DNA from: Schlegelella_A sp036263655
Lineage (GTDB): Bacteria > Pseudomonadota > Gammaproteobacteria > Burkholderiales > Burkholderiaceae_C
DNA length: 64,000 nucleotides
Assembly: GCA_036263655.1 (NCBI GenBank)
Contig: DATAGP010000031.1
Location: 40,352 to 104,351, forward strand
Direction of reading: 5' to 3'
Part shown: positions 59,869 through 64,000 of the stretch, piece by piece
Layout of the letters: every line of letters starts with the position of its first letter
How positions within the stretch are numbered: the stretch's first letter is position 1
Made by a program: the position numbers and the translations under genes
The notes under the pieces: generated by a model
What the model saw: only the letters and a program-made list of their open reading frames with translations
Databases searched by the model: none
What the model was told of the DNA's origin: nothing

Positions 59869-60723
59869 ATGAAGTTCGAAGGCTCCCGAAGCTACATCGC
59901 CACGCCCGACCTGATGCTCGCCGTCAACGCCGCGGCGACGCTCAAGCGGCCGCTCCTCGTCAAGGGCGAGCCGGGCACCGGCAAGACGATGCTGGCCGAG
60001 GAAGTCGCCGGCGCGCTCGGCATGCCGCTCCTGCAGTGGCACATCAAGTCCACGACCAAGGCGCAGCAGGGGCTCTACGAGTACGACGCGGTGAGCCGCC
60101 TGCGCGACAGCCAGCTCGCCGACGTGGACGGCGGCGAGCGCGTCAAGAACATCCACAACTACATCGTCAAGGGCGTGCTCTGGCAGGCCTTCACGGCCGA
60201 CGAGCCGGTGGTCCTGCTCATCGACGAGATCGACAAGGCCGACATCGAGTTCCCGAACGACCTCCTGCGCGAGATCGACCGCATGGAGTTCTACGTCTAC
60301 GAGACGCGCGAGCTGGTGAAGGCCCGGCACCGGCCGCTCGTCTTCATCACTTCCAACAACGAGAAGGAGCTGCCCGACGCGTTCCTGCGCCGCTGCTTCT
60401 TCCACTACATCAAGTTCCCCGACGCCGAGACCATGCAACGGATCGTCGGCGTGCACTTCCCGAACCTGAAGAAGGAGCTGCTGGCGGCCGCCCTGCGCAA
60501 CTTCTACGAGGTGCGCAACCTCCCCGGACTGAAGAAGAAGCCGAGCACGTCGGAGCTGCTCGACTGGCTCAAGCTCCTCGTCGCCGAGGACATCCCGGTC
60601 GAGGTGCTGCAGAGCAAGGACGACAAGGTGACGGTGCCGCCGCTGGTGGGCGCGCTGCTGAAGAACGAGCAGGACGTGTCGCTGTTCGAGAAGCTCGTGT
60701 TCATGCAGCGCCACAACCGATGA
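59869..60723 (+). CDS. MoxR-type AAA+ ATPase
   Basis: The 284-residue protein is a MoxR-family AAA+ ATPase: Walker A GEPGTGKT near 48-55, Walker B LLIDEIDKADIEFPNDLLRE, and sensor-1 FITSNNEKELPDAFLRRC. MoxR proteins usually act with a von Willebrand factor A partner to mature metalloenzymes. No VWA gene follows here; the next gene, coupled by an ATGA overlap, is a GNAT acetyltransferase, so the partner must be elsewhere. Confidence 0.92.
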   Translation: MKFEGSRSYIATPDLMLAVNAAATLKRPLLVKGEPGTGKTMLAEEVAGALGMPLLQWHIKSTTKAQQGLYEYDAVSRLRDSQLADVDGGERVKNIHNYIVKGVLWQAFTADEPVVLLIDEIDKADIEFPNDLLREIDRMEFYVYETRELVKARHRPLVFITSNNEKELPDAFLRRCFFHYIKFPDAETMQRIVGVHFPNLKKELLAAALRNFYEVRNLPGLKKKPSTSELLDWLKLLVAEDIPVEVLQSKDDKVTVPPLVGALLKNEQDVSLFEKLVFMQRHNR

Positions 60724-61319
60724 GCGCGGCGGCCTGGCTGGCACCGGTTCGCCTCGGCGGCGCGCACTGCGCGCTCGAGCCCCTCGAGGCGGCGCATCAC
60801 GACGGGCTGGTCGAGGCGGCCACGGACGGCGAGCTCTGGAGGCTCTGGTACACGGCGGTGCCGAGCCCGCAGGGGATGCGGGCGGAGATCGAGCGTCGGC
60901 TCGACCTGCAGGCGCGCGGCTCGATGCTGCCGTTCACGACCTTCGACGCGGCCGGCCGCATCGTCGGCATGACGACGTACATGAACGTCGACGCGGTGCA
61001 TCGCCGCGTCGAGATCGGCTCGACCTGGACCGCCAGGCGGATGCAGCGCAGCGCCTTCAACACCGAGTGCAAGCTGCTGCTGCTGGCGCACGCGTTCGAG
61101 AAGCTCGACTGCATCGCCGTCGAGTTCCGCACCCACTTCTTCAACCAGCAGAGCCGGCGCGCGATCGAGCGGCTCGGCGCCAAGCTCGACGGCATCCTGC
61201 GCAACCACCAGCGCTCGGCCGACGGCACGCTGCGCGACACCTGCGCCTACAGCATCATCCAGAGCGAATGGCCGACCGTGCGCAGCCACCTGCGCTGGCA
61301 GCTCGACAAACCGCGCTGA
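60720..61319 (+). CDS. GNAT-family N-acetyltransferase
   Basis: The 199-residue protein is a RimJ/RimL-type GNAT acetyltransferase: IVGMTTYMNVDAVHRRVEIG, TWTARRMQRSAFNTECKLLL and AIERLGAKLDGILRNHQRS are typical. It probably acetylates a protein N-terminus or a small amine. The start overlaps the moxR stop, and the S9 peptidase follows after 20 bases, suggesting one transcript. Confidence 0.87.
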   Translation: MSAAAWLAPVRLGGAHCALEPLEAAHHDGLVEAATDGELWRLWYTAVPSPQGMRAEIERRLDLQARGSMLPFTTFDAAGRIVGMTTYMNVDAVHRRVEIGSTWTARRMQRSAFNTECKLLLLAHAFEKLDCIAVEFRTHFFNQQSRRAIERLGAKLDGILRNHQRSADGTLRDTCAYSIIQSEWPTVRSHLRWQLDKPR

Positions 61320-61339
61320 GCGGCCGCGGCCGCGACACC

Positions 61340-63382
61340 ATGGCCGAGAAGAAGAAGCCGATCACGGTCGACGAGCTGTGGAAGATCGAGCGGGTGGGCA
61401 GCGTCTCGCTGGCCCCCGACGGCGCCCAGGCGGTCTGCAGCGTCGGCAGCCACTCGATGCAGGAGAACCGCTCGCAGACGCAGCTCTACCTGCTGTCGGC
61501 CTTCGGCGGCGAGCCGCGCCGCCTCACCGCCTGCGGCGACAAGGACGGGTCGCCGTCGTGGTCGCCGGCCGGAGACGCCATCGCCTTCCTCGCCAAGCGC
61601 GACCAGGAAGGCAAGAAGGACGACACCGCCCAGCTCTACACCATCGCCCCCGACGGCGGCGAGGCACGGCGCGTCAGCGACTTCGCGCCCGGCATCGAAG
61701 GATTCAAGTGGTTCCCCGACGGCAAGCGGATCGCCTTCGTGGCCTGGGTGTGGCCTGGCGAGAAGGACAGCAAGGCGCAGGCGAAGCGCTACAAGGCCTG
61801 GAACGACCGCAAGGAGACCGGCTATGCCACCTCGGAGGCGCAGTACCGCTTCTGGGACCGCAACCTGCCGATGGAGCGCGTCGCCCACCTGCACGTCCTC
61901 GACGTCGAGCGCGGCCGGATCGTCGACCTGTTCGAGGGCACGCCGTACGAGCTGCAGCGCATGGATCCCGACGGCGACGCCTTCGACGTCTCGCCGGACG
62001 GCCGTCACATCGCGTTCGCGTGGGACCCGGCGGCCGAGAAACGCATCGACAACTGCAAGGCGATCGCCGAGATCCACGTCGCCAGCCGCAAGGTCGCGCC
62101 GCTCGCTGTCGATGCGGCGTGGGACCTGGAGGCGCCGCGCTACAGCCCCGACGGATCGCGGGTCGCGTTCCTCGCCACCCACCTCGGCCGCCGCCACACC
62201 GCGCACGCCCATGCGGCCGTCGTGCAGCGCGGCGGCAAGTGGCGGCCGCTGAGCGCGGACTGGGACCACGCCGTCAACGCGCCGCTGCGCTGGAGCGCCG
62301 ACGGCGCCGCCCTGCTCTTCAGCGCCGAGGACCGTGCGCGCTGCCATCTCTACCGCTACGCGATCGAGAGCCGCAGCGCCGCGGTGCTGGCGAGCGGCGG
62401 CTGGATCCATCACTTCGACGCGGTCGGCGACACCGTGGTGACGGTCGCCGACGCCATCGACCATCCGTCGCGCGTGCACGTGCAGCGCGGCAGCGAAGCA
62501 GCGCGGCGCGTCGAGCGCTTCAACGACAAGCTGCTCGCCGGCCTGCGCCTCGGAGCGCACGAGAGCCGGACCATCGCCGGCGCCGGCGGCGAGCCGGTGC
62601 AGATGTGGATCGTCTACCCGCCGGGTTTCGACGAGCGCAAGAAGCACCCGGTGCTGCACAGCATCCACGGCGGCCCGCACGCGGCCGCGGGCGATACCTT
62701 CCACTACCGCTGGAACAGCCACGTCTTCGCGGCGCAGGGCTACGTCGTGGTCGGCGTCAACTACCACGGCTCGAGCGGCTTCGGCAACGCCTTCCTCGAC
62801 AGCATCACCCATCGCTGGGGCGAGCTCGAGCTGCTGGACGTCGAGGCGGCCACCGACTGGCTGCTCGAGCAGCGCTGGGTCGACGCCGGGCGCGTCTTCG
62901 CCGCCGGCGGCAGCTACGGCGGCTACATGGTCGCGTGGATGAACGGGCACGTGGCGCCCGGCCGCTACCAGGCCTACGTCTGCCACGCCGGCTGCTTCGA
63001 CTGGGCCGCGATGTTCAGCGACGACGCCTACACCTGGCATGCCAAGGAGCTCGGCGCCTACTACTGGGACGACCCCGGGAAGGTGAGCTCGCAGAGCCCG
63101 AGCGCCTTCGCCGGGTCGATGCAGACGCCGACGCTCGTCATCCACGGCGCGCTCGACTACCGCGTGCCGGATCAGCAGGGGCTCGCGTACTACAACATGC
63201 TGAAGGCCCGCGGCATCGACGCGCGCCTGCTCTGGTTCCCCGACGAGAACCACTGGATCCTCAAGCCGCGCAACTCGAAGCTCTGGTACGGCGAGTTCTT
63301 CGCCTGGCTGAAGGCGCACGATCCGGCGTTCGACGGCGCCAGGAAGCGGCCGGCGCGGCGGAAGGCCAGGGCATCTTCATAG
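61340..63382 (+). CDS. S9-family serine peptidase (acylaminoacyl-/dipeptidyl-peptidase type)
   Basis: The 680-residue protein has an N-terminal beta-propeller (WD-like repeats such as PSWSPAGDAIAFLAKRD and DAFDVSPDGRHIAFAW) and a C-terminal alpha/beta-hydrolase domain with the catalytic serine in GGSYGGYM, Asp in HGALDYRVP and His in DENHWI. There is no signal peptide. It releases short or blocked peptides in the cytosol, as in the S9C class. It is the last gene of the moxR-GNAT-S9 group. Confidence 0.92.
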   Translation: MAEKKKPITVDELWKIERVGSVSLAPDGAQAVCSVGSHSMQENRSQTQLYLLSAFGGEPRRLTACGDKDGSPSWSPAGDAIAFLAKRDQEGKKDDTAQLYTIAPDGGEARRVSDFAPGIEGFKWFPDGKRIAFVAWVWPGEKDSKAQAKRYKAWNDRKETGYATSEAQYRFWDRNLPMERVAHLHVLDVERGRIVDLFEGTPYELQRMDPDGDAFDVSPDGRHIAFAWDPAAEKRIDNCKAIAEIHVASRKVAPLAVDAAWDLEAPRYSPDGSRVAFLATHLGRRHTAHAHAAVVQRGGKWRPLSADWDHAVNAPLRWSADGAALLFSAEDRARCHLYRYAIESRSAAVLASGGWIHHFDAVGDTVVTVADAIDHPSRVHVQRGSEAARRVERFNDKLLAGLRLGAHESRTIAGAGGEPVQMWIVYPPGFDERKKHPVLHSIHGGPHAAAGDTFHYRWNSHVFAAQGYVVVGVNYHGSSGFGNAFLDSITHRWGELELLDVEAATDWLLEQRWVDAGRVFAAGGSYGGYMVAWMNGHVAPGRYQAYVCHAGCFDWAAMFSDDAYTWHAKELGAYYWDDPGKVSSQSPSAFAGSMQTPTLVIHGALDYRVPDQQGLAYYNMLKARGIDARLLWFPDENHWILKPRNSKLWYGEFFAWLKAHDPAFDGARKRPARRKARASS

Positions 63383-63427
63383 AGCCGCTTCAAGGCGCTG
63401 CGTTGGTGAGACGCGGCCGGCCGGAAG

Positions 63428-64000
63428 TCAAGAAGGCTGGCGAACCGTGCGCAGGTACGGCTTGATGGTCTTGAACCCTTCGGGGTACTTCTGCTTCGCT
63501 TCCTCGTCGGACACGGCCGGGACGATGATGACGTCGTCGCCGTGCTTCCAGTTGACCGGGGTCGCGACCTTGTGCTGGGCGGTGAGCTGCATGGAGTCGA
63601 GGACGCGCAGGATCTCGTCGAAGTTGCGGCCGGTGGTCATCGGGTAGGTCAGCATCAGCTTGATCTTCTTGTCGGGCCCGATGATGAAGACGGAGCGCAC
63701 GGTGGCGTTGTTGGCGGCGGTGCGGCCGTCGCTGCCGACTTCCTCGGCGGGCAGCATGTTGTAGAGCTTCGCGACCTTCAGGTCGGCGTCGCCGATCATC
63801 GGGTACTTGACCGCCGCGCCTTGCGTCTCCTCGATGTCCTTGGCCCAGGCGCTGTGCCGGTCGACGGGGTCGACCGAGAGGCCGATCAGCTTGGCGTTGC
63901 GCTTGGTGAACTCGGGCTCGATCCGGGCCATGTAGCCCAGCTCGGTGGTGCAGACGGGGGTGAAGTCCTTCGGGTGCGAGAAGAGGATCGCCCACTGGTC
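63428..64000 (-). CDS. 1-Cys peroxiredoxin, 5' end beyond the window
   Basis: The 190 residues in view carry the peroxidatic motif FTPVCTTE near the N-terminal side and the Prx6-type C-terminal extension (VATPVNWKHGDDVIIVPAVS, then YPEGFKTIKPYLRTV). This class reduces hydrogen peroxide and organic peroxides with one active cysteine. The first residues lie past base 64000. It is convergent with the S9 peptidase gene. Confidence 0.92.
   Translation of the reverse strand, partial: DQWAILFSHPKDFTPVCTTELGYMARIEPEFTKRNAKLIGLSVDPVDRHSAWAKDIEETQGAAVKYPMIGDADLKVAKLYNMLPAEEVGSDGRTAANNATVRSVFIIGPDKKIKLMLTYPMTTGRNFDEILRVLDSMQLTAQHKVATPVNWKHGDDVIIVPAVSDEEAKQKYPEGFKTIKPYLRTVRQPS

Noticed and set aside
1..64000. 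tRNA, rRNA, CRISPR or prophage
   Set aside because: No rRNA or cloverleaf-like sequence, no regularly spaced short repeats and no phage structural or integrase genes were seen by reading both strands.

Overview
The window is a very GC-rich chromosomal segment that looks like a motile betaproteobacterium of the order Burkholderiales, probably near Rubrivivax, Piscinibacter or Methylibium. This rests on argH next to an AlgZ/LytS-type kinase, flagellar genes run by FlhDC and FliA, a PEP-CTERM protein, and very strong GC3 bias. The genus is an inference.

Layout. 1-9.2 kb: metabolic genes (argH, a TauD-type dioxygenase, an M20 amidohydrolase, an odd flavin monooxygenase fused to a beta-barrel-like half, a membrane methyltransferase). 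9.2-19.5 kb, minus strand: first flagellar block, flhB-flhA-flhF-flhG-like-fliA, then cheY-like-motB-motA, then flhDC. A near-palindromic 305 bp element separates motA from motB. 19.6-24.3 kb, minus strand: three glycosyltransferase-type genes, probably for flagellin modification. 24.4-29.7 kb: two tandem flagellins, fliD, fliS, fliT and a PilZ flagellar brake, with sigma-28-like promoters. 29.8-31.8 kb: arsenic cluster arsR-arsI-arsC-aquaporin, with a shortened arsC and a frameshifted aquaporin. 31.8-33.9 kb, minus strand: five small copper/heavy-metal genes. 34.6-46.4 kb: second flagellar block, fliE (minus), then fliF-G-H-I-J-K and fliL-M-N-O-P-Q-R (plus).

46.6-51.8 kb is a gene-cassette array with near-identical 78 bp attC sites and no integrase in the window: a cluster of attC sites lacking an integrase (CALIN). 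Its cassettes encode unknown proteins, two of them perhaps HEPN-like. 51.8-55.5 kb holds small accessory genes (OsmC-like, membrane proteins, GFA family, ABM family, a frameshifted RidA), with attC-like half sites at 50.36 and 55.01 kb suggesting the array once reached further. 55.5-58.8 kb is a 1,111-residue protein of unknown function. 58.9-64 kb returns to core genes: cytochrome c4, MoxR ATPase, GNAT, an S9 peptidase and a peroxiredoxin cut by the window end.

Together the flagellar genes give a nearly complete export apparatus, MS- and C-ring, stator, class 1 and 2 regulators, filament, cap and chaperones. Hook and rod genes (flgA-flgL), flgM and the rest of the chemotaxis set lie elsewhere. 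No rRNA, tRNA, CRISPR array or prophage was seen. Single-base lesions at short G or C runs in at least two genes mean assembly errors must be excluded before calling them pseudogenes.
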